A DNA stretch of 48,569 nucleotides from JBGTLA01 sp041744375 (GTDB lineage Bacteria > Actinomycetota > Acidimicrobiia > Spongiisociales > ZC4RG35): assembly GCA_041744375.1 (NCBI GenBank), contig JBGTLA010000111.1:1-48569 (forward strand), in the 5' to 3' direction. Below the pieces are notes generated by a model. The model saw only the letters and a list, made by a program, of their open reading frames with translations. It was not told where the DNA came from and searched no databases. Shown here piece by piece: positions 34,836 through 43,827 of this stretch (positions within the stretch are counted from its first letter, which is position 1; each line of letters starts with the position of its first letter). The translations under genes were made by a program, and so were the position numbers.

Positions 34836-35201
34836 TCAGTCGCGGACGAGGACGGCTTCGATTGCCCAGCGGACCACGGCGATGACTAAGGCACCCAAGA
34901 AGGTGGCCCAGAAGAAGCCGGTCGAAGTCAGGCCGAGATCGAGCCGTTCGGGAGCCGACAGCCACACCACCAGCTGGAGGACGACGGCGTTGATGGCCAG
35001 GAGAAACAAGCCCAAGGTCAACAGGATGATGGGGAGACTGAGGACGGTGAGTACCGGCCGGACGATCATGTTGGCCACCGCGATGAGGAGAGTCACTCCG
35101 GCCAAGGCCCAGTTGTTTCCGGTGAAGTCCAGCCCGGGGACGAGCTGGACCGCCACCCATACTCCGGCAGCAGTAGCCAGGAGGCTGAGGGTTCGCTTCA
35201 C
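34836..35201 (-). CDS. Phage holin family 4-type membrane protein
   Basis: 121 residues with four hydrophobic segments (LLATAAGVWVAVQLVPGLDF, WALAGVTLLIAVANMIVRPV, LPIILLTLGLFLLAINAVV and FFWATFLGALVIAVVRW). The pattern NxIVRPVLTVLSLPIILLTLG is typical of the widespread bacterial membrane family named after phage holin 4. It is not evidence of a prophage. GTG start. Function unknown. Confidence 0.8.
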   Translation of the reverse strand: MKRTLSLLATAAGVWVAVQLVPGLDFTGNNWALAGVTLLIAVANMIVRPVLTVLSLPIILLTLGLFLLAINAVVLQLVVWLSAPERLDLGLTSTGFFWATFLGALVIAVVRWAIEAVLVRD

Positions 35202-35391
35202 TGTGTCTCTCGCTTCGATCTTCGCATGTCCTGACGCTAGGGCGTTTGTTGAACAAGAGTGGAACCGGCCGCCGGCGCGTTGAAGTTCTTGCCGCGGGAA
35301 CTGTCGGCGAACGCTGGAGCGACTTGGTGCACACTGTCCTTCCGCAGCCGATACCAGAGCGTAGGAACTTGCGTCCGGTACCCTCCGGCGG

Positions 35392-36006
35392 GTGAGCGTC
35401 CGCATCTTTTCCCTTGCCGCTTTCATCGTGCTCGGCGTGGCCTGTGGAGACGGCGAGAGCTCGCCGCCGCCCAGCGGACCCGTCCCCACGACGGCACCGC
35501 CAGCATCCACTGTCCCGGCACCGGAGAACCCGGCTACGACCGCCACCATCGCAGCACCCACGACCACCACCATTGCCCCACAGGCGCGCCCAGCCGACGC
35601 CGCTCCCGACTTCACTCTCGCACTGGGCGACGGCGGGACCTTCGTGCTGTCTCAGGAGTCCAAACCCGTTTTCCTGGTTTTCTGGGCCGAGTGGTGAACG
35701 ACCTGTCGACGGGAGTTACCCGTCGTCGACATCTTGGCGGCCGAGTACGGGGAAGCGGTCGCTTTCGTCGCCCCGGCCTGGAAGGCGGGACTGGACGCAA
35801 CGGCGGCACGGGCCGCCGAGCTGATGCCGTCGGGCCAGATCAAATGGGGACTCGACGCCGAAGAGTCGGTGTTCGCCGCCTACGGAATTCCCTACCAACC
35901 GGCCACCGTCCTCATCTCGGCGGAGGGCGAGATCGTCGAGTCATGGGCCGGCGCCCGATCCGAAGAGGCGATGCGGGGCTCGATCGAGGCGCTCCTCGGC
36001 GGGTGA
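35392..36006 (+). CDS. Thioredoxin-like lipoprotein, predicted selenoprotein (UGA = Sec102)
   Basis: Read through one in-frame TGA (35695-35697) this gene encodes 204 residues. A lipoprotein signal (SLAAFIVLGVAC, Cys18) and a Pro/Thr-rich linker are followed by a thioredoxin fold: APDFTLALGDGG, VFLVFWAEW-U-TTCRRELPVV, and the cis-Pro strand YGIPYQPATVLIS. The redox motif is therefore U-T-T-C (Sec102, Cys105) in place of C-x-x-C. Without readthrough both halves would be meaningless, since the C-terminal half has no start of its own. A strong hairpin follows at the SECIS position. It would act outside the membrane as a thiol-disulfide oxidoreductase or peroxide reductase. GTG start, 7 nt after TACCCT. 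Confidence 0.9.
35704..35728 (+). promoter_or_regulatory. Bacterial SECIS candidate for the thioredoxin-like gene
   Basis: The loop AGUUA begins 16 nt after the TGA, closed by seven continuous pairs (CGACGGG with CCCGUCG), then one U-U mismatch and two more pairs. G in the second loop position and the distance fit bacterial SECIS rules. It lies within the coding sequence, as is usual in bacteria. Confidence 0.8.
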
Positions 36007-36064
36007 TCCCCGCTACTGCCTCGGTACTCGGGGGTTCACATCACTCTGCCACAATCGCTCGCCG

Positions 36065-37456
36065 GTGAGGAGCTTCGAGTCGTATCTGTTGATCGGGTGC
36101 GTGGTGGCCGTTTTGTGGCCGGCCGTGTTCGGCGTGCGCTCGCGGCGGGGGATCGTGGCAGCTTCGATGGTTGCGCTCGTCGTTCTTCAGCTGGTGATGG
36201 AGGGTTATCGCTGGCAGCTCATCGTGCTCTACGGCGTCGCCGGCGGGCTGGCGGTGGGCGACATAGTCGCCATCGAGCGCGACCTGCCCTGGTTTCGCCG
36301 GGTGGGTAGGGGTGTCTTCGGCCTGCTCGGGCTTGGCCTGGTGATGGCGCCAGCTGTCCTGCTTCCGGTCCCGACGATGCCGCTCCCCTCCGGACCGCTC
36401 CCGATCGGGACCGTGACCGTCACGGTGACCGACGGAGAGCGAGATGAGCTGTACGGGTCTCGCCCCGGAACGGCGCGGAGGTTTCCGGTACAGGTCTGGT
36501 ACCCGGCTGCCGCCGTCGACGGCCTCGACCCCCAACCTTTGTCCCCCGACATCGGGGTGCTGGCGCCGGCGCTCGCACGCCACCTCGGCCTCCCGGCCTT
36601 CTTCTTCGGGCATACCTCCAGTACCGACTCGCACTCTTTCGGATCGGCCCCGGTCCTGGAAGGGGCGTTCCCGCTGGCCGTGTTCAGCCACGATTGGGCG
36701 GGAAGTCGAGCCATGGCCATCGACCAAATAGAGAACCTGGCGTCGCAGGGTTACATCGTGGTGGCACCAGACCACCCCTACAGCGCCGTGGTCACAGTCA
36801 TCGATGACGACCAGGTCCACTTGGACCCGGCCGCCTTGGCTCCCCCCGGAGCCACCGAAGCCCAACGTCTCGAAGCCGAAGCAGCCTTGATCGGCGTCCA
36901 CGCCGCCGATGTCACCACGATTCTCGACCAGCTCGCATTGGGCGGCGAGGGAGCATTTGGGGAGTTGTCGTCGTCGATTGATATCGACGACGTCGGCTTG
37001 TGGGGTCACGGTCTCGGGGGAGGCGCCGCTCTCCAGGTGTGTTTAACCGACGAGAGGTGCGATGTGATCGTCGGTTTCGACCCGTGGGTCGACCGACTCC
37101 CCAACCCGATCCTCGCCATCACCGCCACCAAGCCGATGTTGTTCCTGGGTTCGGACGAGTGGCGCGAGACGCCGAACCAGGCAGTCTTGCGCGGTGTCGT
37201 GGCCCGTTCCGAGACCCTCGGTTACGAGGTCAACGTACTCGGTGCCGACACCTCCGACTTCGGGGTGGCTCCCTGGTTCTCGCCGGTAGCCGACCGTCTG
37301 GGGATGAAGGGTCCCATCGACGGTCCCCGTATGACGACCATCACACGTCGATTCCTCACCGCCTTTTTCGACCGCATCATTCTCCAGACCGGTCCCGCCG
37401 CCCTCGACACGGCTACCTTTGCCGAGACCGAGGTGACCGTCACCGACAACCGCTGA
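36065..37456 (+). CDS. Membrane-anchored PAF-acetylhydrolase-like protein, catalytic residues lost
   Basis: 463 residues. The first 110 contain about four membrane helices; the rest is an alpha/beta hydrolase of the PAF-acetylhydrolase II-like group (VQVWYPAA, AVFSHDWAGSR, LASQGYIVVAPDHPYSA). The nucleophile elbow, normally G-H-S-x-G-G, reads GHGLGGG, so the Ser is Gly. The usual GAGHxxFTD with the catalytic His reads GADTSDFGV. Other conserved parts (VIVGFDPWVD, FLTAFFDRIIL) are intact. It is probably a non-catalytic homologue. The GTG start lies close after the selenoprotein gene. Confidence 0.75.
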   Translation: MRSFESYLLIGCVVAVLWPAVFGVRSRRGIVAASMVALVVLQLVMEGYRWQLIVLYGVAGGLAVGDIVAIERDLPWFRRVGRGVFGLLGLGLVMAPAVLLPVPTMPLPSGPLPIGTVTVTVTDGERDELYGSRPGTARRFPVQVWYPAAAVDGLDPQPLSPDIGVLAPALARHLGLPAFFFGHTSSTDSHSFGSAPVLEGAFPLAVFSHDWAGSRAMAIDQIENLASQGYIVVAPDHPYSAVVTVIDDDQVHLDPAALAPPGATEAQRLEAEAALIGVHAADVTTILDQLALGGEGAFGELSSSIDIDDVGLWGHGLGGGAALQVCLTDERCDVIVGFDPWVDRLPNPILAITATKPMLFLGSDEWRETPNQAVLRGVVARSETLGYEVNVLGADTSDFGVAPWFSPVADRLGMKGPIDGPRMTTITRRFLTAFFDRIILQTGPAALDTATFAETEVTVTDNR

Positions 37457-37556
37457 GGGTGGGGGGGGAGGCACCGTCCTTCCCGACAGGGGCTGTCCCC
37501 GGCTTCTCCGGCGGAGGGAAGGGGTCGCCAGGGCCAGAGCGGCGACTGGCTGATAG

Positions 37557-38603
37557 TCATTCACCCGGCAGGTACTCGACAGGCGAGTCGCGCGAGACGA
37601 TGTGGATGAAGACCCGGCCCGGAGGGACCCCGAACTCGGCGCCCGCTGCGTCGCGGAAGACGTAGGGGTCGGCTTGCGCGGCGCGTGACCAGTCGCCGGC
37701 GACGACTCTCCCACCGTGGAACACGGTCAGGTCGCCCGACCCGATCACATCGAAAGTGGGGACTTCGGCCCCGGCGGCGTCCTGGTATCCGGCCCGTCGT
37801 TCCGCCGTCGCCATCACCACCACCGTGTCGGCGGCGTATTGCGTCGGGTCCGAACCGTCGGCGGTGGCCACCAGAAACGGTTGGCCCAATTCGGAACGGA
37901 GATAAGCGGCACCGTCGTACTCCCACTTCACCGGATTCAGGTAGGGAACGGACAACGAGGCGGCAGGGCGGGAGTCGGATAGCTCCCCGCTGGGGATGCC
38001 GAGAGGCCGCGGGGTCGGTTCGGTGTCCGAAAGCCTGAAGAACAGGTGATGTGGTTCGGGGCGGTCGAGGAGCTGCAGTGCCGGCCCGAACTCCTGGAAC
38101 CCGAACATCTGGATGCCGGCCGCTTCGAACGCCCCGAGCACGAAGGGCCGTCCGCCGGTAGAGACCAGCGAACCGGCCAGCACCCCTACCAGGTCGGCGT
38201 CGACCGGTCGTACCGACCGGACCGGCCCGACGAGTATCGGTGCCGGCGCGAAGAAAGCGATGAAACGGGTCATTCCCCCCTCCAGCGGCGTCTCGAAGAC
38301 GAACCGGGCCGAGTCGAGGCCGATCTGGGGTTGGGCGGCGGGTGCGTTGTCGATCTTGACGGCGACGAGAGCCAACTCGGCCGACTCGACGGCCCCCGAT
38401 CCATCGGGGTCGGGAACCTCGGAGACCGGGGAACTGGGCGCCCCGCTCTCGCCAGATGGGCCCGCTCCGCCGCTCCCGGCTGCGGCCACCGCTAGACCCG
38501 TCCCGGCGAGGAGTGCCACGATGCCCACCACCGCCACGACACGGGCGTTACGGTCGAGCCAGACGGTGAAGCCTAAACGTGAGCTGTCTTCGGGGGGAGT
38601 CAA
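37557..38603 (-). CDS. DUF3048 domain protein (YerB-like)
   Basis: 348 residues. One N-terminal membrane anchor (VVAVVGIVALLAGTGLAVAA) is followed by a Gly/Ser/Pro linker and the DUF3048 domain: VAVKIDNAPAAQPQIGLDSA, EGGMTRFIAFF, GPVRSVRPVDADLV, LDRPEPHHLFF and a C-terminal WSRAAQADPYVF. The family is extracytoplasmic and of unknown function. The TTG start has AGAGGAG at 8 nt. It follows the ccm operon by 39 bp and may be co-transcribed. Confidence 0.85.
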   Translation of the reverse strand: MTPPEDSSRLGFTVWLDRNARVVAVVGIVALLAGTGLAVAAAGSGGAGPSGESGAPSSPVSEVPDPDGSGAVESAELALVAVKIDNAPAAQPQIGLDSARFVFETPLEGGMTRFIAFFAPAPILVGPVRSVRPVDADLVGVLAGSLVSTGGRPFVLGAFEAAGIQMFGFQEFGPALQLLDRPEPHHLFFRLSDTEPTPRPLGIPSGELSDSRPAASLSVPYLNPVKWEYDGAAYLRSELGQPFLVATADGSDPTQYAADTVVVMATAERRAGYQDAAGAEVPTFDVIGSGDLTVFHGGRVVAGDWSRAAQADPYVFRDAAGAEFGVPPGRVFIHIVSRDSPVEYLPGE

Positions 38604-38642
38604 GTGGTGGTCTCCTCTGAAAGGTGGGGGGATGATGCCAGA

Positions 38643-39263
38643 TCAGCCGTCGCCGGGTGCAGATCTCGTGTTGCCCACCACCTGCTGGCCCGGATCCTCG
38701 CCGCGACGGATGGCGTCGATGGCCGATCCCAGCGTGAGGGCGTCGGTCGGCCCGATGATCCTCCCGACGACGGTCCCCTCCGGGTCGACGAAGAAGGTCT
38801 CCGGTATTCCGAAGACGCCGAAAGCGATGGCCGCCCGGCTGCCCTCGTCGGTCAGGTAGAGCGTGGACTCGGAGACGCCCACCTCCGAGAGGAACTCGAG
38901 GGAGTCGGTCGGCTCGTCTTGGTAGGCGATGCCTACGAATTGGACTCCACGCCCGGCGAAGGCCGCCGACGTGGCGAGGAGGGCATCATGTTCGAGGCGG
39001 CATTCCAGGCACCAGGAGGCGAAGAAGTTGACCACGACGATGTCCCCCCGGTAGTCGCCCAGGCTCATCTCACCCGAACCGACCAGGAACGGCAACGAGA
39101 CCGCCGGCGCCGGCTGTCCCAACAGTGGAGAGTCCGAGAGCCTCGGGTCAGAGCCGAAGCGACTGGCGAGCACCACGGCCAGGAAGGCGGTGAGACCCAC
39201 CATCGCCCAGGAGGCAGCCTTGATTCCGAAACGTCGGCGGGGTGCTCGTTCTGCAACCATCAC
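38643..39263 (-). CDS. ccmG: Thiol:disulfide interchange protein, CcmG/DsbE/TlpA type
   Basis: 206 residues. One N-terminal membrane anchor, then a thioredoxin fold with VVNFFASWCLECRLEHD (CLEC, Cys85 and Cys88), VGIAYQDEP and the cis-Pro loop FGVFGIPETFFVDPEG typical of CcmG. It reduces apocytochrome c cysteines for haem attachment. The GTG overlaps the ccmH stop (GTGA); ATG one codon later is equally possible. It is the last ccm gene. Confidence 0.9.
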   Translation of the reverse strand: MMVAERAPRRRFGIKAASWAMVGLTAFLAVVLASRFGSDPRLSDSPLLGQPAPAVSLPFLVGSGEMSLGDYRGDIVVVNFFASWCLECRLEHDALLATSAAFAGRGVQFVGIAYQDEPTDSLEFLSEVGVSESTLYLTDEGSRAAIAFGVFGIPETFFVDPEGTVVGRIIGPTDALTLGSAIDAIRRGEDPGQQVVGNTRSAPGDG

Positions 39264-40468
39264 GCACAGGCCTGTCCGGCCTCGGCTCGGGCGAGAGCGG
39301 CTTCGACCTGGGCCCGGGTGGGGTCGTCGAGCTGGCTCATGGCCAGAACGCGGCGAAAGGCTTCGGCGCCGGCCGCCGGGTCATGGGCGCCGCACCACGT
39401 GACGAGCCCGTGGAGGTAGAGCGGGAAGGGGTCATCGGGGGCGAGAGCTCGTGCCTCCCCCAGGAGGGCGAGAGCGGTGTCAACCTCGTTGTTGCCCTCG
39501 TAAGCCATCCAGCCGAGGCGGGTCAGGGCTGTGGCGGCCTGGTTGTCGGCGGCAGCTTCGCTTTGGGCAACGGCCAGGTAGTAAGGGAAGGCCGCCTGGT
39601 AGTCGGCCTCTTCGAACAGCCTCTCGGCCAACGCCAATCGCATGCCATCTATGGCCGGGTGGTCTTCGTTGGCGGCGATGACGGCGGCCAGGGTCTCGTT
39701 CGAGTAGTCGGCCGCGTCGGTGGGAAGCGATGCCGCCACACCGGAGAGGGTGTCGGGACGCTCGGTGATGAACAGTCCGGCCACGATGACGATGGCACCC
39801 AGCGACACCACCAACAACGTCGCTCCGATGGCGACGCGACGGGGCGAGCGCGGCATCGGAGTGTCGTCGGCGGCGGCGGAGAGGGCTGCTTTCGTCTCGG
39901 CCAGTTCTGCCGAGTAGGCGGAGCGGAGATGGACGGCCGCACCCGGGTCGATGTCGCCGGCGGCGACCTGGGTGGCGAGGTCGTCGAGGTCGGTGTGAAT
40001 GTGGATGAGTCGCTGTTCGAGCTCGGCTCTCTCGGCTCCGGAGTCGACACCCGCGCGCGAGCGGCGAATCGTCAACGCCAGAGCCAAGCCCGCCACGATG
40101 GCCCCCCCCGGGACGAGCCACAGCACGATCGTCGACCGGGACGGGGAAGGGTCGAGGAGCAGTGATCCCGGATATGCCCCCAACACGGCATCGATGGCCT
40201 CTTGACGGCTCGCCCCCTCCTCGATTCGTTCGGTGAGGAGAGCCATCATGTCCACCGCCATCGGCGCTGGAGAGTCGGCGATCGGGACTCCTTCGCACAC
40301 CGGGCAGCGGATGCGACTGCCCAGCTCGGCCGCAGTGTCGGCAACCGGTCGGTAGGTCGCCACCGACACGACCAGCGCCACTGCCAGGACGATGGTGCTC
40401 AGCGCCGCCCACGGCACCGACCGCAACACACGCAGGGCCGGTCGCCGGCTCACCGCAGCCTCAGGCAT
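39260..40468 (-). CDS. ccmH: CcmH-CcmI fusion (cytochrome c maturation)
   Basis: 402 residues. A membrane anchor precedes the CcmH domain with IRCPVCEGVPIADSPAPMA (Cys55, Cys58) and a second helix (TIVLWLVPGGAIVAGLALAL). Residues about 155-402 are CcmI/CycH-like: a third helix and TPR-type repeats (FEEADYQAAFPYYLAVAQSE, TALTRLGWMAYEGN). CcmH handles the apocytochrome disulfide, and CcmI chaperones the apoprotein. The fusion keeps both in one protein. ATG overlaps ccmF by 8 bp. Confidence 0.9.
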   Translation of the reverse strand: MPEAAVSRRPALRVLRSVPWAALSTIVLAVALVVSVATYRPVADTAAELGSRIRCPVCEGVPIADSPAPMAVDMMALLTERIEEGASRQEAIDAVLGAYPGSLLLDPSPSRSTIVLWLVPGGAIVAGLALALTIRRSRAGVDSGAERAELEQRLIHIHTDLDDLATQVAAGDIDPGAAVHLRSAYSAELAETKAALSAAADDTPMPRSPRRVAIGATLLVVSLGAIVIVAGLFITERPDTLSGVAASLPTDAADYSNETLAAVIAANEDHPAIDGMRLALAERLFEEADYQAAFPYYLAVAQSEAAADNQAATALTRLGWMAYEGNNEVDTALALLGEARALAPDDPFPLYLHGLVTWCGAHDPAAGAEAFRRVLAMSQLDDPTRAQVEAALARAEAGQACA

Positions 40469-42494
40469 GCTGCAGGTCGGAGTCTCGTGCCGGTCGTCCT
40501 GTCGTCCGGCGGGTTTGGAGAGACCACAGGCCACCGGCGGCGGTGATGAGACCGCCGACCCACAACAACCAGATCATCGGGGAGGAATCGGCCTGGAGCC
40601 TGATCCCTGCCGAGTCGATGTGCAGCAGCGTGAGGTAGAGATCACCGTCAGGGCGCGACATCACCGCCGGACTGGTGATGCCCTGCTGGCCTTCGCCGAA
40701 GTAGTTAGCGCTGGGTGCGAGTTCGGTGACGACCCGACCCTGACGAGCCACCAGCATGTTTGCTCCCACGATCGTTCTGCCGGGGGCGCTGCGCTGGAAA
40801 GGAGAGACGTAGGTGAGCTCGAAGCCATCGAATGTGAAGGACTCGCCCGGCCCCAAATCCACCGTCTCGTGGATGGACAGGTTGGCAGAGAAGGCCAGGC
40901 CCAGGGCAACCAGGGCAACGCCGGCATGGGACAGCTGACCGGCCCAGAAACTCGGTTCGGCTTTCACCACGTGGCTCAGCTCGGCCCACGTCGAGCGGTT
41001 CGTGGCCCGGGCGCGGCGGGCGGCCAAGGCCAGCAGGTGCCGGGCGATCACGCCGATCACGAAGGTGGCCGCCACCACCGACACCACCAACCACCCGTTG
41101 CGTGTCCCGACGATGGCGGTCGCCAGCCCCAATCCCAGCGAGACCTGCAATGGTCCCCGGATGCGGGACCAAACCAGTCCGGGGGAGGCGTAACGCCAGG
41201 GCGTCACCGGGCCGATGCCCATGGTGAGGAGGAGAGCAAAGGACAACGGGACGGCGAGAGAGTTGTAGAAGGGGCCACCCACACCTACCTGGGTGCCGGT
41301 GAACGCCTCCAGGATGAGCGGGTACACCGTTCCCACCAAGACGACCAGGGCGAACACGGTGAGAATCAGGTTGTTGGCGAGAAACGAGCCCTCGCGAGAG
41401 AGAAACGAGTCGAGCCGGGGCGCCGACGACACAAGGTGGGAGCGGGTGGCGAAGAGGGCGAAGGACCCAGCCAGGATCACCACCAGGAATCCCAAGAGCA
41501 CGGGCCCGATGGCCGACTGAGTGAACGAGTGAACCGACGTTATGGTGCCCGAACGGGTGAGGAAGGTCCCGAGGATGGTGAGGGCGAACGCCGAGATCAC
41601 CAACACGAAGTTCCAAGCCTGCAGCATCCCCCGGCGCTGCTGCACCAAAGAGGAGTGGATGAAGGCGGTGGCAACGAGCCACGGCATCAAAGAGGCGTTC
41701 TCCACCGGATCCCACGCCCAGTATCCGCCCCACGACAGCACTTCGTACGCCCACCAGCCGCCGAAGAGGATGCCCAGCGTCAAGAAGCTCCAGGCCACCA
41801 ACGTCCAACGGCGCGTGCGCCGCAGCCATTCGGGACCCGGGAGGGTCAAGGCCAGAGCCGAGATGGCATATGCGAACGGAACGGTGAGGCCGACATAGCC
41901 GACGTAGAGAAGTGGGGGATGGACGGCCATGAGGATGTGGTTCTGAAGCAACGGGTTGGGCCCGGGACCGTCACCGGGGGCCTGGATCGCCGCCCACGGC
42001 CAGGGACTGGAGTCGAGACACCGGTTGGCGGTGGCCTCGATGCACACCCGAAAAGGGTCGGCGACGGTCAGCATCAGCCCGAAGAAGAACAAGCTCACGA
42101 TTCCCATCACGGCCAGGGCACCGGCCGAGAGCGGGTCGCCGGTACGGCGGTGATCGCGCCACACCAACCACGTGAAGCCGGCCAGCACCAGGCCCCACAA
42201 TACGATCGATCCCTCCAGGGCCGCCCAGGCGGTGGCGACGTTGAAGGGGAACGGGGTGGCCCGGGCATGGTTGTTGGCGATGTAGGCCAGAGAGAAGTCG
42301 TCGAAGATCAATGCGGCCTGGAGGACCACCATCGAGACGACCGCCCCCGTGACCACCATGAGCACCGGGCGGGTCAGATCACGGCCCTTCTGGTCGCGGC
42401 GCAGGGCTGCCGCCGAGACGGCTCCGCTCACGGTCAGCCAAGCCGCTCCGGCAAAGGCAATTGCGATGGCCCCGGCGCCCACGAACGCCAGCAT
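40461..42494 (-). CDS. ccmF: Haem lyase CcmF
   Basis: About 677 residues and some fifteen membrane helices. The haem-handling WWD segment is LSWGGYWAWDPVENASLMPW. Other typical parts are LLQNHILMAVHPPLLYVGYV and FLTRSGTITSVHSF. CcmF with CcmH attaches haem to apocytochrome c outside the membrane. The ATG at MLAFVGAG was chosen; an upstream start at 42554 would add 20 residues rich in Gly/Arg. Confidence 0.95.
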   Translation of the reverse strand: MLAFVGAGAIAIAFAGAAWLTVSGAVSAAALRRDQKGRDLTRPVLMVVTGAVVSMVVLQAALIFDDFSLAYIANNHARATPFPFNVATAWAALEGSIVLWGLVLAGFTWLVWRDHRRTGDPLSAGALAVMGIVSLFFFGLMLTVADPFRVCIEATANRCLDSSPWPWAAIQAPGDGPGPNPLLQNHILMAVHPPLLYVGYVGLTVPFAYAISALALTLPGPEWLRRTRRWTLVAWSFLTLGILFGGWWAYEVLSWGGYWAWDPVENASLMPWLVATAFIHSSLVQQRRGMLQAWNFVLVISAFALTILGTFLTRSGTITSVHSFTQSAIGPVLLGFLVVILAGSFALFATRSHLVSSAPRLDSFLSREGSFLANNLILTVFALVVLVGTVYPLILEAFTGTQVGVGGPFYNSLAVPLSFALLLTMGIGPVTPWRYASPGLVWSRIRGPLQVSLGLGLATAIVGTRNGWLVVSVVAATFVIGVIARHLLALAARRARATNRSTWAELSHVVKAEPSFWAGQLSHAGVALVALGLAFSANLSIHETVDLGPGESFTFDGFELTYVSPFQRSAPGRTIVGANMLVARQGRVVTELAPSANYFGEGQQGITSPAVMSRPDGDLYLTLLHIDSAGIRLQADSSPMIWLLWVGGLITAAGGLWSLQTRRTTGRPARDSDLQHA

Positions 42495-42615
42495 CAGCCC
42501 ACCACCCCGGCCGTTGCCCCTTCGGGCTTCACCTTTTGTGTCTCTACGGACCACCTTCCCCGGTGGGCGAAGGGACGGGCGCGCATGTCCCCGCGGGAGG
42601 GGTCACACGGCGCCG

Positions 42616-43020
42616 TCATGACTCGAAGCCTCCGCCTTCGTCGGGGAGCTCGTAGTTCTCGTCGTGGCGGATGACTGCCTGGTCGGCGGCGAAGCGATCT
42701 CCCTCCCAGGCGCCTTCGACGAGGAGGGGGACGCCTCCGGCGAAGAGCGGTGGAACCCGACCGTCGAGGTCGACCCCAATGGTGGCGGCGCCATCGGTCA
42801 CGTCGAAGCTGATCACCCGGCCTTCTTCCACCACGGTGCCTTCGACCACCTGACCGGCGAGACGGAACCGCCGGCCGTCGGGGAAGTCGTCGCGTTGGGA
42901 GGTGGCCTCGCTGGGATAGAAGTAGTAGGTGAGACCCTGAGAGAGGTTGGTCACCACGAGCACGGCCACGAGAGCCACCACCCCCATGGCACCCACGAGG
43001 ACGAACCGGCGGTGGTCCAC
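42616..43020 (-). CDS. ccmE: Haem chaperone CcmE
   Basis: 134 residues: one membrane anchor (FVLVGAMGVVALVAVLVVTNL), TYYFYPSEA, an OB-fold (RFRLAGQVVEGTV, FDVTDG, GVDLDGRVPPLFAGG) and the haem-binding motif HDENYELP (His119), which links haem covalently. The GTG start is preceded by GAGGA and lies 2 nt after the ccmD stop. Confidence 0.95.
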   Translation of the reverse strand: MDHRRFVLVGAMGVVALVAVLVVTNLSQGLTYYFYPSEATSQRDDFPDGRRFRLAGQVVEGTVVEEGRVISFDVTDGAATIGVDLDGRVPPLFAGGVPLLVEGAWEGDRFAADQAVIRHDENYELPDEGGGFES

Positions 43021-43022
43021 CG

Positions 43023-43124
43023 TCAGTTCCTCAGCGAGCGGTGGCGGAAGTACAGCCAAGCGGCGTAGGCGCCGACGCCGCCCACCGTGGCGAGGTAGGA
43101 GGCGGCGACGAGGGCTTCAGTCAT
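43023..43124 (-). CDS. ccmD: CcmD-like small membrane protein
   Basis: 33 residues: MTEALVAASYLATVGGVGAY, then AAWLYFRHRSLRN. One helix followed by a basic tail, in the exact ccmC-ccmD-ccmE position, matches CcmD, which helps release holo-CcmE from CcmABC. Its ATG overlaps the ccmC stop by 8 bp. Confidence 0.85.
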   Translation of the reverse strand: MTEALVAASYLATVGGVGAYAAWLYFRHRSLRN

Positions 43125-43827
43125 CGAGAGCCTTGCCCAGTTGCGGGGGTTGCACCGCCGCACCGGCGGCAGTGGGCACCGGTGCCGTCTGCTCTTCCAG
43201 CTTGAGCACGCTCATGCGGACGATCAGCAACGCGATGTAGATGACGGTGAAGGCAGCGACGTTGACGAGCATGGCCACCAGCATCTCGGTGGGCATGGTG
43301 GCCCCGTCGGGTCGTATCGACTGGCCCTGGTGGAGGCTGCGAAACAGGTTTACCGAGAAATAGACGAGGGGTACCTGGACCACGGCGACGATCCCCAGTA
43401 TGGAAGAGCGAGCGGCGGCGGTCTCTCGATCGGGACTGGCACCTCTGAGAGCGAGATACCCGACATAGACGAAGAACATGAGGGCGGTGGTAGCCATTCG
43501 GGCATCGCCCCAGTCCCAGTAGGTGCCCCACACCCCGCCTCCCCACAGGGAGCCGGTGATCAAGGCGAGAGCGGTGAAGAGCACGCCCAACTCGGCTGAG
43601 GCTGCTGCCAGGCGATCCCATCGACGGGTCTTGCGCAGGCGCCACCCGATCGACCCGACGGCAGTGACCCCGAAAGCCAGGAATGCCAGCCAGGCGGTGG
43701 GCACGTGGACGTGCATGATGCGCGAATAGGCTCCCTGGAAGGCGTCGATGGGGGCGCGCAGGGCGAAGAAGAGGCCCACCGCCAGGGCGAGGCCGGCCAG
43801 GGTCATGAGAACTCGGATCCGGTTCAA
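43117..43827 (-). CDS. ccmC: Haem exporter subunit CcmC
   Basis: 236 residues with six membrane helices. The WWD-type haem motif is WGTYWDWGDARMA, flanked by conserved His residues (MHVHVPTAW and FRSLHQGQS). It loads haem on CcmE. The TTG start overlaps the ccmB stop (TTGA), consistent with the coupled arrangement of the whole operon; an ATG eight codons later is possible. Confidence 0.95.
   Translation of the reverse strand: MNRIRVLMTLAGLALAVGLFFALRAPIDAFQGAYSRIMHVHVPTAWLAFLAFGVTAVGSIGWRLRKTRRWDRLAAASAELGVLFTALALITGSLWGGGVWGTYWDWGDARMATTALMFFVYVGYLALRGASPDRETAAARSSILGIVAVVQVPLVYFSVNLFRSLHQGQSIRPDGATMPTEMLVAMLVNVAAFTVIYIALLIVRMSVLKLEEQTAPVPTAAGAAVQPPQLGKALDD

Noticed and set aside
34836..35201. 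Holin-like gene as a sign of prophage
   Set aside because: This membrane family is widespread in bacterial chromosomes and no other phage gene is present.
40392..42674. 760-codon open frame antisense to ccmF and ccmH
   Set aside because: Long antisense frames are expected at this GC content; composition is Gly/Arg/His-rich with no domain, while ccmF/ccmH on the other strand are certain.
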